This document shows, piece by piece, positions 1 to 8,776 of a DNA stretch of 23,151 bases. The stretch spans positions 1 to 23,151 of the forward strand of contig DFYS01000131.1 in the NCBI GenBank assembly GCA_002383405.1. Reading direction: 5' to 3'. The notes below the pieces were generated by a model. It was given only the letters and a program-made list of their open reading frames with translations. It did no database searches and had not been told where the DNA came from. Each line of letters opens with the position of its first letter. The first letter of the stretch is position 1. Both the position numbers and the translations under genes were made by a program. This DNA comes from Moorella sp. UBA4076 (GTDB taxonomy: Bacteria > Bacillota > DSM-521 > Neomoorellales > Neomoorellaceae).

Positions 1-1
1 G

Positions 2-2794
2 CAAGGGGAGGGGCCCGCCCTGCAGGCCGCCCTGCACCCTGTACCTGCCCCGCACCCCGTGCCGGCCGCGGCCACTGCACCGGCAGCGGCACCGGTGGCA
101 GTAGCCCAGTTCCCCGGCTGGCAGGACACCGCCCTGCCAGCCCTGCTGGCCACCCTGCAGGTCGACCCGCAGCAGGGCCTCACCCGCGCCGAAGCAGCTA
201 AACGCCTGCAGGTTTACGGGCCCAACACGCTGATCGAGGCGCGGCCCATCACCTTCTGGGACCGCGTCAAGGGCCAGCTCCAGAACCACATGGTGCGGCT
301 GCTGATGGGCACCTCGCTGGTCAACGTCTTCATGGGCAAGATCAGCGACGCGGCGACCATCATGGGTATCGTCACCCTCAATGCCGTGCTGGGCGCCTTC
401 CAGGAAAGCCAGGCCGACGAGGCGCTGCGCGCCCTGCGCCGGCTGGAGGTGCCGCGGGCGCTGGCAGTCCGTGACGGCCGCGAAGAGGAGGTGCCGGCGG
501 CCGAGCTGGTACCCGGCGATGTGTTCCTGGTGGCCAGCGGCGACCGCGTACCGGCCGACGCCCGCCTGCTGGCGGCCACCCAGCTGGAATTAGAAGAGGC
601 CTCGCTGACGGGCGAGTCAGTACCGGTGGGGAAGAACCCCCGCGCTCAGGGCAGCAGCGCTGCCCTCTTCCTGGGGACAAGCGTCACCCGCGGCCGCGGC
701 CGCGCCGTCGTCTGCGCCACCGGCATGGCCACCGAGATGGGCCGCATCGCCTCTATGCTGGAGGAAAAAGAGCCGCGGCCCACCGTGCTGCAGCAGAACT
801 TGAGCCACCTGGGCCGCCGCCTGATGCATATCTCCCTGGGCGCCTGCGGCCTGATGATTGCCGGCGGCGTCTTACGCGGCCAGAGCCTGATGGACATGGT
901 CCTCTCCGGCACCAGCCTGGCCGTAGCCGCCGTCCCCGAAGGGCTGCCGGCCATCGCCACCGTTTCCCTGGCTGCCGGCGTCCAGCGCATGGCGCGGCGC
1001 CAGGCCATCGTGCGCCGTATGGGGGCGGTGGAGGCCCTGGGCGGGGTGACCGTCATCTGCAGCGACAAGACCGGCACCCTGACCAAGAACCAGATGACCG
1101 TCCGCCGCATCTACACCGGCCGCTGGTGGGAGGTCGGCGGTGAAGGTTACAACCCGGAAGGCACCTTTAAAAGCGCCGACGGTAGGGCTAACGACGAGGG
1201 CCTGCGCCTGGCGCTGATGGCCGCCGCCCTGTGCAACGAGGCGCGCCTGATCGAACCCGCCGCGCCGGGGGAAAGCTGGCAGGTCGGCGGCGACCCCACC
1301 GAGGGCGCCCTGCTGGTGGCAGCGGCCAAAGCCGGCCTCTGGCCCGAGGAGCTGAAACAAAAATACCCCTTAAAGCGCATGGTACCCTTTGAGAGCAGCC
1401 GCCGCCGCATGCTGGTGGCCTGCAGCAGCCCCGAGGAAGGCACGGCCTGGGTCTTTGCCAAAGGCGCTCCCGACGCCCTGCTCGACTGCTGCACCACCTT
1501 CCTCGAAGAGGGGCGGGAGGTCCCCCTCCAGGATGCCAGGCGGCGCTTTATCCTCCAGCAGGGCCGGAGCATGTCGGCCGCAGCCCTGCGTGTGCTGGCC
1601 GTGGCCTACAAGCGCTGCGACCCGGCTGTTTTGACCATCGACGACGCCGGCCTGGAAGAAAGCCTGGCCGGTGACCTCACCTTCGCCGGCTTGCTGGGCA
1701 TGTACGACCCGCCGCGGCCGGAGGTCTGCGACGCCCTGGCCAGCTGTCATCAGGCGGGCATCGAAGTCAAGATGATCACCGGCGACCACCCGGCGACGGC
1801 CAGGGCCATTGCCCTGGAGCTGGGGTTGATGCAGCCCGACGAGCGCGTTGTCACCAGCGCCGAGCTGGAGGGGCTGGCAGAGGAAGAGCTGGCCGCCGTG
1901 GCCGGCGAGGCCAGGATCTTCGCCCAGGTGCTGCCCCGGCATAAGTTCGAGCTGGTCCGCATTTTAAAGAAGAAAAACCATATCGTCGTCATGACCGGTG
2001 ACGGCATCAACGACGCCCCCGCGGTGAAAGAGGCTGATATCGGCATCGCCATGGGCAAGACCGGCACCGACGTCACCCGTGAAGCCGCCAGCCTGGTCAT
2101 CAGCGACGACAACTTCGCCACCATCGTCGCCGCCGTGGAAGAGGGACGGGCGACCTTCCAGAATATCCGCCGCAGCCTGCTGTACCTGCTGGCCACCAAC
2201 GCCGGCGAAGTGGTGCTGATGCTGACGGCCACGATGCAAGGCCTGCCCCTGCCGCTGCTGCCCCTGCAGCTCTTATGGATCAACCTCATCGGCGACGGCC
2301 TGCCGGCGCTGGCCCTGGGCGTAGCGCCGCCGGCGCCCGATGTCATGATGGCGCCGCCAGCCGGGAAACAGTCCTTTTTAACCAGAGACTTCAACCTGCG
2401 GGTGCTCTCCACCGGTATCGCCAGCGGCCTGACTTCCCTGTTTACCTTCCAGCACTACCTGCGGACCAGGGACCTGGCCACCGCGCGTACCTTGACCTTT
2501 ACCACCCTCACCGGGCAGCAGATCCTCTACTCTTACGCCTGCCGCCCGCCGGGGAGACCGTCCAACTTCATGCTGGCATCCGGCGCCATTTCCGCCGGGC
2601 TGATGGGGCTTTCCGTTTACTGGCCGCTGGCGCGGCGCTTTTTCCACACAGCGCCCCTGGCCCCCGGCGACTGGCTGGCGACCTTACCCTTAATGGTCCT
2701 GCCGGCCCTTACCGAGGTCTTGCCCGGCAAGAAAAATGTGGTAAAATATAACCAGGGTTTACTTAACCCGGTTCCCGGCCCGGGCCCGTCCTGA
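2..2794 (+). CDS. Cation-transporting P-type ATPase (P2A, calcium-pump type), 5' partial
   Basis: ATP-driven cation pump of the inner membrane, most like bacterial and SERCA-type Ca2+ ATPases. Numbering from the GTG at 59, the visible motifs are TGES at 184-187 (actuator), VPEGLP around 292-297 in M4, the phosphorylated Asp336 in SDKTGTLTK, and TGDGINDAP at 646-654. SERCA calcium ligands can be matched: the M4 Glu (E294), Asn and Glu in NAGEVV (M5), and Asn and Asp in NLIGDGLPA (M6). The M6 Thr of SERCA is Gly here, so ion specificity is less certain. The frame is open to base 2, the GTG at 59 has no good ribosome site, and residues before about 20 are a Pro/Ala-rich linker. The real start, perhaps with an extra N-terminal domain, probably lies left of the window. 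The small membrane protein gene downstream may be its partner. Confidence 0.9.
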   Translation, partial: QGEGPALQAALHPVPAPHPVPAAATAPAAAPVAVAQFPGWQDTALPALLATLQVDPQQGLTRAEAAKRLQVYGPNTLIEARPITFWDRVKGQLQNHMVRLLMGTSLVNVFMGKISDAATIMGIVTLNAVLGAFQESQADEALRALRRLEVPRALAVRDGREEEVPAAELVPGDVFLVASGDRVPADARLLAATQLELEEASLTGESVPVGKNPRAQGSSAALFLGTSVTRGRGRAVVCATGMATEMGRIASMLEEKEPRPTVLQQNLSHLGRRLMHISLGACGLMIAGGVLRGQSLMDMVLSGTSLAVAAVPEGLPAIATVSLAAGVQRMARRQAIVRRMGAVEALGGVTVICSDKTGTLTKNQMTVRRIYTGRWWEVGGEGYNPEGTFKSADGRANDEGLRLALMAAALCNEARLIEPAAPGESWQVGGDPTEGALLVAAAKAGLWPEELKQKYPLKRMVPFESSRRRMLVACSSPEEGTAWVFAKGAPDALLDCCTTFLEEGREVPLQDARRRFILQQGRSMSAAALRVLAVAYKRCDPAVLTIDDAGLEESLAGDLTFAGLLGMYDPPRPEVCDALASCHQAGIEVKMITGDHPATARAIALELGLMQPDERVVTSAELEGLAEEELAAVAGEARIFAQVLPRHKFELVRILKKKNHIVVMTGDGINDAPAVKEADIGIAMGKTGTDVTREAASLVISDDNFATIVAAVEEGRATFQNIRRSLLYLLATNAGEVVLMLTATMQGLPLPLLPLQLLWINLIGDGLPALALGVAPPAPDVMMAPPAGKQSFLTRDFNLRVLSTGIASGLTSLFTFQHYLRTRDLATARTLTFTTLTGQQILYSYACRPPGRPSNFMLASGAISAGLMGLSVYWPLARRFFHTAPLAPGDWLATLPLMVLPALTEVLPGKKNVVKYNQGLLNPVPGPGPS

Positions 2795-2954
2795 TGTATT
2801 TTTGCCCGCCGCCCGTATCGGTGAACGTTACTTACCCCGCGAACCGGGATACCCGTGGCGCTGCACCCTGCACCAGCTGCTTATGCCAGCGTGACAGCGT
2901 GCCGGCGCCCCCAGCTCACATCTCACATCACAATAACGGAGGGGAGTAATATAG

Positions 2955-3344
2955 ATGCCGACCAACGGCAATTTAGAGGAAGAGATCAGTCGCCTCGTCC
3001 GCGAAGAGGTACGCCGGGCGCTAGCGGAAAATGGTGCCGCCAGGACCGCCGCCGCGCGGGAAGAGCGGCCGGGGGAGGGTTTACGTCTGCCCTCGCTGGC
3101 CGCCGGTCCAGAAACAAAAGCCTTTCTTCTCGGCGCGGCCGCCGCCCTGGCCCTGGCCGCCCTGTGGCCCACCCTGAAACCGGCCGTCAAATCCAGCTTT
3201 AAAGGAGCGCTCCAGGGCTTATCAGAGCTGAGCGAGCAGGTGAAGTCCGCCCTGGGGGAAACAAAGGAAGCCCTGGCCGACATCGTCGCCGAAGCCCAGT
3301 TTGAAAAAATGAAAGCCGAGCTGGATCCGGAAGCCGGCGAGTAA
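2955..3344 (+). CDS. Small one-helix membrane protein, DUF5132-like
   Basis: A 129-residue protein with a strong ribosome site (GGAGGGGAG at 2938-2946) nine bases before the ATG. An acidic and basic N-terminal helix (residues about 7-26) is followed by one hydrophobic Ala/Leu-rich segment (about 54-72). The C-terminal half is an amphipathic charged helix ending in a VAEAQFEKMKAEL pattern. This layout, a membrane helix followed by a K-rich and E-rich helix with a DIVAEA motif, resembles DUF5132 proteins, which I recall occurring beside cation-transporting P-type ATPases. It follows the ATPase gene by 160 bases on the same strand, which fits a role with the pump. No catalytic residues are visible. 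The family name is from memory and moderately sure; the membrane topology is clear. Confidence 0.75.
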   Translation: MPTNGNLEEEISRLVREEVRRALAENGAARTAAAREERPGEGLRLPSLAAGPETKAFLLGAAAALALAALWPTLKPAVKSSFKGALQGLSELSEQVKSALGETKEALADIVAEAQFEKMKAELDPEAGE

Positions 3345-3352
3345 TACCCGGC

Positions 3353-3420
3353 TGCTGAGGGGTGGGGCGGGTTTCCGGAGGGCACCTGAAAGGAACCTGC
3401 CCTACCCCGGTAAACCAGCA
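3353..3420. terminator. Large imperfect hairpin between convergent genes
   Basis: Arms 3360-3373 and 3394-3407 pair over 14 positions, with two G-T pairs, and an outer TGCTG (3353-3357) pairs with CAGCA (3416-3420). It sits just after the small membrane protein gene and before the end of legF on the other strand, so a terminator role for the + strand is plausible. No T run follows, so it does not fit the classic intrinsic terminator. Confidence 0.35.
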
Positions 3421-3421
3421 C

Positions 3422-3556
3422 TAACTGCTCAGACCACCACTATTCTCAAAGCCGCCCTGGCGCTGCCTGCCGTCGGGATCACGTACCCGTCCAGCCATCA
3501 TAGCGGCTTTCCCGGCTATTGCTATCAAGATGACCGCCAGGCAAGCTGAGCAGTTA
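3422..3556. repeat. 11-bp inverted repeats bounding a 135-bp segment (MITE-like candidate)
   Basis: TAACTGCTCAG at 3422-3432 is the exact reverse complement of CTGAGCAGTTA at 3546-3556. CAC lies directly outside both ends (3419-3421 and 3557-3559), as a 3-bp target duplication would. Inside, AAAGCCGC near 3449 pairs with GCGGCTTT near 3504. There is no gene within. It could be a small non-autonomous element or simply a long stem in the intergenic region. Confidence 0.35.
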
Positions 3557-3581
3557 CACCAATTTTATAGGAAATCCAGCA

Positions 3582-4289
3582 CTATCGCTCGAAAAGATCT
3601 TTCAGCAAGGCTTCCGCAAGAATAAAATCTATTTCACTATCAATATCCACCGAGCGTTCACGGGGCATAATATAAGCATAAGTGTGCGGGCCATAAAAGG
3701 ATCTTCTACTTTTTATAAAGTCCCACTCACCTAGATAAACAGCGCCGTTGACTCGATAAAAAACGGGTAATTCCTGGCGGTTTAGATTTAGGATCTCCGG
3801 CCGAATAAAATTCTCCATACATAGGTCTTCTGGCAAAGTATTGCTCCACCAGGGGTGGTGGTCAACTTCGCATACAGAAACGACTGCCCTGGCATTGCGT
3901 TCCAGCATTAACCGGCAGGCTCCGAGGATGTCTTCAACAGCCCGCAGGGGGCTGGTGGGCTGCAGGACCACTACCCAATCATAAAGGTGCCCGTGTTCTT
4001 CACACCAGGCCATGGCGTGATGTAAGACGTCGACTCCCCGCGCCGTATCGGTGGCCAGTTCCGCCGGGCGCAGGAACGGTACTTCCGCCCCGGCTTCCCT
4101 GGCTATCCTGGCGATCTCTTCGCCGTCAGTCGAAACCAGGAGGAAGTCAAAAATTCCACTAGCCTTCGCGGTCTCGATGGTGTGGACAATCAAAGGCTTC
4201 CCCGCCAGGGGTCTGATGTTTTTCCCGGGCACGCCTTTGGAACCGGCCCGGGCCGGGATAAAACCGAGGATGGTTTTACCTTGATACAA
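3582..4289 (-). CDS. legF: CMP-N,N'-diacetyllegionaminic acid synthase (cytidylyltransferase)
   Basis: Activates the finished nine-carbon sugar with CTP, giving the CMP-sugar donor for glycosyltransferases. The P-loop-like ARAGSKG lies at 13-19, followed by GKNIRPLAGKPL at 22-33 (the usual GKN-x-RPL), VVLQPTSPLR at 107-116, and a DIDSEIDF motif near the C-terminus. All are typical of NeuA/LegF/PseF enzymes, and 235 residues is the normal family length. I chose the TTG at 4289 because a GGGGAG ribosome site lies six bases upstream and the family alignment starts right there. The same frame is open back to 4460, but those extra residues look non-coding. It is the last gene of the cluster, 291 bases after ptmE. 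LegF rather than NeuA is inferred from the neighbours legB, legC, legG and ptmE. Confidence 0.88.
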   Translation of the reverse strand: MYQGKTILGFIPARAGSKGVPGKNIRPLAGKPLIVHTIETAKASGIFDFLLVSTDGEEIARIAREAGAEVPFLRPAELATDTARGVDVLHHAMAWCEEHGHLYDWVVVLQPTSPLRAVEDILGACRLMLERNARAVVSVCEVDHHPWWSNTLPEDLCMENFIRPEILNLNRQELPVFYRVNGAVYLGEWDFIKSRRSFYGPHTYAYIMPRERSVDIDSEIDFILAEALLKDLFER

Positions 4290-4580
4290 CAGTTTCTCCC
4301 CTTTCACCTGCGCGCAAAAATTGCCCGGCAAACGTGAACCCGGCTGTCTTTGCTCACGAAGAGAGAATTTAATTACAATATCGGGATATCGGCTGGATTC
4401 AGTGGCTCCCGATTCTCGATGGTACTTGGCATTTGAGCTAGCCAACGTATTTGAGCACATTGACTGATTGATCAGCTGCGCTCATACCTACCCCGTCTTC
4501 GGTCAATTCTCTTTTTCACGCTGCACAGCTGAAACATTAATGCGATCGTTTTACCCTTGCCTTCGGGGACGGCAATTATT

Positions 4581-5645
4581 TTAGAGCAGGCCGTCGAAGG
4601 CCCGCAGGGTCTGGCGGTATTCGTCCCACTGGCCGATATCAAACCAGCGGCCGTGATGGGGGTATACCCCCACCCGCAGGCCTTTTTCTTTAGTGGCCAT
4701 AATCAAATCTGTCATATGTATGGGAGCACCCTCAGCCAGGCCCTCTAAAACCTCAGGCTCTAACACATACAGGCCAACATTGACCAGAAAATGAAAGTTG
4801 GGTTTCTCTTCTATCTGGCGAAATCCCCCATCGTCAGTACGCAAAACGCCGTAGGGAATGGTAAAATCGCGCAGGGCGCCTACTATAGTCAGGGCGTTAC
4901 CTTTTTCCTGATGGTAGCGCAGCAATTCCCCATAATTCATCTCAATGATAACGTCGCAGTTGGTCACCAGAAAAGTCCCCTGTAGCTGCCGGCTCAGTAA
5001 CCCCAGGGCGCCGGCGGTACCCAGGGGTTCTTCTTCCTGGACAAAGTCTACTTTATAAGGCCGCCCGTTGCTGTCATTGAAATATAATTTCACCACCTCA
5101 GCCTTATAACCCACAGAAAGGAAAAAATGCTTAAACCCCTGATCGTTAAATCGATCCATCAACGCTTCCACTATCGGTTTATCGCCCAGGGGGATCATCG
5201 GTTTGGGCAAAATTTTGGTAAAGGGATCCAGCCGGGTCCCCTTGCCGCCGGCCATAATGATCACCGGTTCCGGCCTCGTTACGTTTTTACTGTCGAATAG
5301 GTCTACCCATAATAAAAGGTCGACCACCTGGTTCTGGCCATCTACCAGGGGAATATGGCGGATACTGTGAGATAGCATTAACTGCCGCGCCGCCGCCAGG
5401 GAAGCACCTGCCGGGAGCACCCGGGGATGGGGCTGCATAACCTTTTTGACCGGAACATCCAGGTTTTCGCCCCGTAAAAGGGCGCGGCGAATATCGCCGT
5501 CGGTTATAATACCGGCGAGGTGCCAGCCGGCATCCCCCACCAGCAGCACCTGCAAACCGGCCCTGTCCATGCGCGGCAGGGCCAGCTTCAGGCTCTCATC
5601 GGGCCGGGCCCATAAATCCTTGATCTGTTCATCGTGCCAGCCCAT
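4581..5645 (-). CDS. ptmE: CBS-domain nucleotidyltransferase, glucosamine-1-phosphate guanylyltransferase (PtmE type)
   Basis: Predicted to make the GDP-activated amino sugar that feeds the GDP-linked legionaminic acid route, as proposed for Campylobacter PtmE. Two CBS modules occupy residues about 10-120 (ITDGDIRR at 47-54, IRHIPLVDG at 95-103). A nucleotidyltransferase domain starts at about 127 with MAGGKGTRLDPFTKILPKPM (131-150), followed by EPLGTAGAL at 206-214 and the metal-binding Asp231 in TNCDVII. The CBS-plus-transferase architecture is characteristic of this branch. The start has a GGAGG site seven bases upstream. The CBS pair may let adenine nucleotides control entry into the pathway. 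The choice of GDP over UDP or CDP rests on family and context, not on a residue I can point to. Confidence 0.82.
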   Translation of the reverse strand: MGWHDEQIKDLWARPDESLKLALPRMDRAGLQVLLVGDAGWHLAGIITDGDIRRALLRGENLDVPVKKVMQPHPRVLPAGASLAAARQLMLSHSIRHIPLVDGQNQVVDLLLWVDLFDSKNVTRPEPVIIMAGGKGTRLDPFTKILPKPMIPLGDKPIVEALMDRFNDQGFKHFFLSVGYKAEVVKLYFNDSNGRPYKVDFVQEEEPLGTAGALGLLSRQLQGTFLVTNCDVIIEMNYGELLRYHQEKGNALTIVGALRDFTIPYGVLRTDDGGFRQIEEKPNFHFLVNVGLYVLEPEVLEGLAEGAPIHMTDLIMATKEKGLRVGVYPHHGRWFDIGQWDEYRQTLRAFDGLL

Positions 5646-5873
5646 GGCCGGACCTCCGTATCCAGGTTATGTTTCAACTCAGGATGCCTGTGCCGCTGAC
5701 CCTGCCCGGGCAGGCAGCAACCTTTACCGCCGCCGGTGGCCTGCTGCCCGCTACGAGCCTGCCGCAGGCGGCGCCGGTACCTGCAGAAAGGCGATAATGG
5801 TAAACAGTGCCATTTTTAAGACAAAGGCAGCTAATTATCACCCAATAGGCAGGATGCGTCTGGAGGCTAACCC
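5646..5873. other. GC-rich gap inside the leg cluster
   Basis: This 228-base gap lies between legI and ptmE in a cluster where most gaps are short. It is rich in short inverted repeats, for example GGGCAG at 5708-5713 with CTGCCC at 5744-5749. No convincing gene was seen on either strand. It may hold an internal attenuator or a promoter for ptmE and legF, but nothing decisive is visible. Confidence 0.3.
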
Positions 5874-6890
5874 TCAGATCATAGCCCAATCCAAAATACA
5901 ACCCGCAGGGATAGCTTGCCTGGTGCGGCGGCCTACCACCAGATCCCAGTAACTCGGAGGGATGCCTGTCCCGGGCCGTTTGGCAACCAGGCAGGATGCC
6001 GTGATTATTTCCCCGGCGGCGATGTCCCTGGCCGCCACCAGGCTGCGCCTGGCCGCCGGCATGATGGCCAGCTCGCCCGGAGCCGGCCGTTTGATGCCGT
6101 CACCCAGGCTTTTTTCCACCTGGCGGATGGCCGCGACCATTTCTTTAAATTCTCCCGGCTCCAGGGAGGCGCGGTGGTCCGGGCCGGGGAGGGTACGGTC
6201 CAGGGTCAAATGCTTCTCAATCACTTCCGCCCCCAGGGCCGCTGCGGCAATAGGTATGGCGACTCCCATGGTATGATCGGAATAGCCCACCGGCAGGGCG
6301 AAGGCCTGCTTCATGGTCAGCATGGCCCTTAAATTTACCTCCTCCGGCGGCGCCGGGTAATTGGTGGTGCAATGCAGGAGGGTAATATCCGTCGTACCGG
6401 CTTCGCGTAACACTTGTATTGCTCTCTCGACTTCACCCAGGGTGGCCATGCCGGTGGAAAGGATGACCGGCCGCTTTTTGGCGGCGATGCGGCGCAAGAA
6501 GGGATAGTTGGTTATTTCTCCCGAGGGGATCTTAAAATAAGGCACTCCCAGTTCGTCCAGAAAATCAATGCTTTCCTGGTCGAAGGGAGAGGAAAGAAAT
6601 ATAATCCCCTTCTGCCGGCAATAAGCATAAAGCTCCCGAAATTGGGCGTAGCTCAATTCCAGTCGTTTAATCATCTCCAGCTGGCTTTCCTCTTTTTTCG
6701 GCATGTTATCCTTTTGATACTGCGCCCGCTCGGCGCCGGGGGTAACTACGTCTTCAGCTTTGAAAGTCTGAAACTTGACGGCGTCTGCCCCTACTTCTAC
6801 CGCCGCGTCTACCAGTTTTTTAGCCAACTGCAAATCGCCATTATGGTTGACACCCGCTTCGGCAATGATGAAAACATTCCGGCTCCCCAT
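5874..6890 (-). CDS. legI: N,N'-diacetyllegionaminate synthase (NeuB family)
   Basis: Condenses the 2,4-diacetamido hexose released by LegG with phosphoenolpyruvate to give legionaminic acid. The N-terminal TIM-barrel carries EAGVNHNG (11-18), KFQTF (39-43), the FKIPSGEITNYPFL stretch, and EKHLTLDR followed by GPDHRASLEP. All are hallmarks of NeuB/SpsE synthases. The last 60 or so residues form the antifreeze-like SAF domain (RRSLVAARDIAAGEII, then GTGIPP). Length is 338 residues, normal for the family. I placed the start at the ATG at 6890, which has a GGGGGTGGG site just upstream and begins directly with the conserved barrel strand; the frame also allows a TTG at 6923. The upstream legG gene overlaps it by 50 bases, so the two are probably co-translated. 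Confidence 0.9.
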   Translation of the reverse strand: MGSRNVFIIAEAGVNHNGDLQLAKKLVDAAVEVGADAVKFQTFKAEDVVTPGAERAQYQKDNMPKKEESQLEMIKRLELSYAQFRELYAYCRQKGIIFLSSPFDQESIDFLDELGVPYFKIPSGEITNYPFLRRIAAKKRPVILSTGMATLGEVERAIQVLREAGTTDITLLHCTTNYPAPPEEVNLRAMLTMKQAFALPVGYSDHTMGVAIPIAAAALGAEVIEKHLTLDRTLPGPDHRASLEPGEFKEMVAAIRQVEKSLGDGIKRPAPGELAIMPAARRSLVAARDIAAGEIITASCLVAKRPGTGIPPSYWDLVVGRRTRQAIPAGCILDWAMI

Positions 6891-8070
6891 TTTCCCACCC
6901 CCAGTTATTCCTGGGAAGATCAATAAAATCTTTATAAATCAATTTACGGTCTATCTCTACACTCTCTAATAAGTTAACAATACGTGGAACCGCATTCCCA
7001 TCCCCATAAATAGAAATGCAATTGGAAAATTGTAAACGGTATTCAGGGTCGAACGCTAGCTTTTGTAGCACCATAGCAATTTTGTCAACATTAAAGGGCA
7101 CAAATATAATGTTATTAGAGTGTTCCCGCTCTTTTTGCCGGTTCCCGATATTTACTGCTGGCAAATGAAGAAAAGGGGCTTCATGGATACCTGCACTGGA
7201 GTTACCAACTAAAGCGATAGTATGACGCAAAAGATTTACAAATTGTAGGCGCGGTAAATTAGTATATGCCCGCAAAAAAGTATATTTACGTACATATTCA
7301 TCAATAACTTCTATCATACGCCGAGTTCCAGGATCGGAATTTGGCTTAATAATTACAGTCGGTAGCCCTACCTTAACTATAGCTTGTAAGGTAACATCTA
7401 TCTGGGAGGCTCCTTCACTAAACTCAGAAGAGATGGGATGCTGGAGTAAAACGAAATACTTATCACCCAATGATATACTCAAACTAGTTTCCAGTTCCTC
7501 TAAGGGAAGGTCGGGTAGTGATTTTATGGCGTCAAGCCCTGGGGACCCAGTCACAGTTACGCGCCATTTTTCCTCGCCCATCTGCAGGATACGTCGTCCG
7601 CTCTGAACTGTAAAAGGGCAATGTAAATGAGCCATTTTAGTAACCGCGTGGCGTACATGGTCGTCTACATTTCCTATTACACGGTCCCCCCCTCCCAGAT
7701 GTACGACGGGAACATTCAAATAATTACCTACGGTAGCCACTGCAAGGGATTCTTCACGGTCACCCAGCACAAGTAAAAAGACAGGCTCCCGTCGCCGGAC
7801 TATTTCAGCAAGCTCCATTGTGATTAACCCTAACCCTTTTACTCTTCCTATCAATTCATCCGTATCAAATAGGGATAGTAAGGTTTCTACATCATTAAAC
7901 CTATTCTTAATTTGATCTAACGTATAACCATAGCTGGGACTAAGATGAGCTCCTGTTGCCACAATTATAAGCTCCAGTTTGGATGAAGCTTCAATACCCT
8001 CTAACAAAGGTTCTAACAAAAAATACTCAGATCGAATACCTGTAACTGCCATTACCTTGCGCCGTATCAT
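6841..8070 (-). CDS. legG: Hydrolysing NDP-sugar 2-epimerase of legionaminic acid synthesis
   Basis: Releases the nucleotide and inverts C2, giving free 2,4-diacetamido-2,4,6-trideoxy-mannose for LegI. It is a GT-B fold UDP-GlcNAc 2-epimerase family protein of the NeuC/LegG type. It shows an N-terminal VMAVTGIRSEYFLLEPLL strand-helix, VLGDREESLAVA, HLGGGDRVIGNVDDHVRHAVTKMA, and a C-terminal VGNSSAGIHEAP, the segment that binds the nucleotide phosphates. Length 409 is slightly above the usual size of around 385. The last 16 residues are read in another frame over the start of legI and look non-homologous, so the C-terminus may have been extended by loss of an earlier stop. The ATG at 8070 has an AAGG site five bases upstream. 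It begins seven bases after the PHP gene. Confidence 0.88.
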   Translation of the reverse strand: MIRRKVMAVTGIRSEYFLLEPLLEGIEASSKLELIIVATGAHLSPSYGYTLDQIKNRFNDVETLLSLFDTDELIGRVKGLGLITMELAEIVRRREPVFLLVLGDREESLAVATVGNYLNVPVVHLGGGDRVIGNVDDHVRHAVTKMAHLHCPFTVQSGRRILQMGEEKWRVTVTGSPGLDAIKSLPDLPLEELETSLSISLGDKYFVLLQHPISSEFSEGASQIDVTLQAIVKVGLPTVIIKPNSDPGTRRMIEVIDEYVRKYTFLRAYTNLPRLQFVNLLRHTIALVGNSSAGIHEAPFLHLPAVNIGNRQKEREHSNNIIFVPFNVDKIAMVLQKLAFDPEYRLQFSNCISIYGDGNAVPRIVNLLESVEIDRKLIYKDFIDLPRNNWGWENGEPECFHHCRSGCQP

Positions 8071-8077
8071 AATAACC

Positions 8078-8776
8078 TTATTTTATACCTCCATATAACT
8101 GTCTGACTTCTAGCAAGCTGGACAAATTATTTGCTAGTTCCAGGCAAGAATGAGAATCTGTGCCCCAGCTAGTAATAGAACATGAGTTGGCAATAAGCTG
8201 CATATATTCATCATTTAAACGATGCTTGGGGTTAACATTGATTTCCAATCCAAAACCCGCCTGGTTAGCAAGTGCTATTAATCTACCAACTTCATCCTGT
8301 TTGGGAAATAACCCAAGCTTCAACCACATACTAAAAGGGTGGCCCAGAATTACTCTTAGCTTGGGATTTTCTTGTTTAAGTATAGTTAAATGCTTTCTAG
8401 TAAAACCTCTTAGAGTTTCAAACCATATTTTTTTAAATTCAAGCGGACCTTTTTTATGATAAACATCATCGGGAAATTTATGGAAGGAAATGATTAAATT
8501 ATCAAGTCTATGAGCCCACAATAAATTAAAATCAATATTCCCACGTTCGTCGATAAATTTTACTTCCAGTCCCATTCCAACTGTGATATTTCTATCTTGA
8601 TACTTTTTCTTTAACCTTTCAAGTTCTCCTAAATAGGTTGAAATATACTCGCTTTCTTTACGTGCATGATCAGTAAAGCAAAGACATCTAATTCCTAGAG
8701 ATAAAGCGGCCCGTACCATATCCTCCGGCTCATCTTGACCATCGGAAAAAGTTGAATGTATGTGGTTATCTATCAT
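8078..8776 (-). CDS. PHP-domain metal-dependent hydrolase (phosphoesterase family)
   Basis: A 232-residue PHP-fold protein. All the usual metal ligands are visible: His5, His7, Asp12, His37, Glu71, His99, His146, Asp207 and His209 (HIHSTFSDG, FTDH, GLE, SFH, GHP, TDSH). An active trinuclear hydrolase is therefore likely; histidinol-phosphatase-like phosphomonoesterase or cyclic phosphodiesterase activity is typical of the fold. I chose the ATG at 8776 because its TAATG overlap with the stop of the ATP-grasp gene couples the two and because PHP domains start at the MIDNHIHS strand. It lies in the AT-rich block within the leg cluster. Its substrate is unknown; the standard legionaminic acid route needs no phosphatase, so a tailoring role is inferred. 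Confidence 0.82.
   Translation of the reverse strand: MIDNHIHSTFSDGQDEPEDMVRAALSLGIRCLCFTDHARKESEYISTYLGELERLKKKYQDRNITVGMGLEVKFIDERGNIDFNLLWAHRLDNLIISFHKFPDDVYHKKGPLEFKKIWFETLRGFTRKHLTILKQENPKLRVILGHPFSMWLKLGLFPKQDEVGRLIALANQAGFGLEINVNPKHRLNDEYMQLIANSCSITSWGTDSHSCLELANNLSSLLEVRQLYGGIK

Noticed and set aside
2750..2800. Intrinsic terminator after the P-type ATPase
   Set aside because: GC-rich palindromic bases near the stop are followed only by a short T run (about five) at some distance; too weak to call.
4290..4460. Upstream extension of legF by 57 codons
   Set aside because: The extra residues do not look like the family, the enzyme fold starts at the TTG at 4289, and a good ribosome site precedes that TTG.
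5674..5901. Open frame of 75 codons between legI and ptmE
   Set aside because: It is low in protein-like features and overlaps the end of legI; better explained as gap sequence with inverted repeats.
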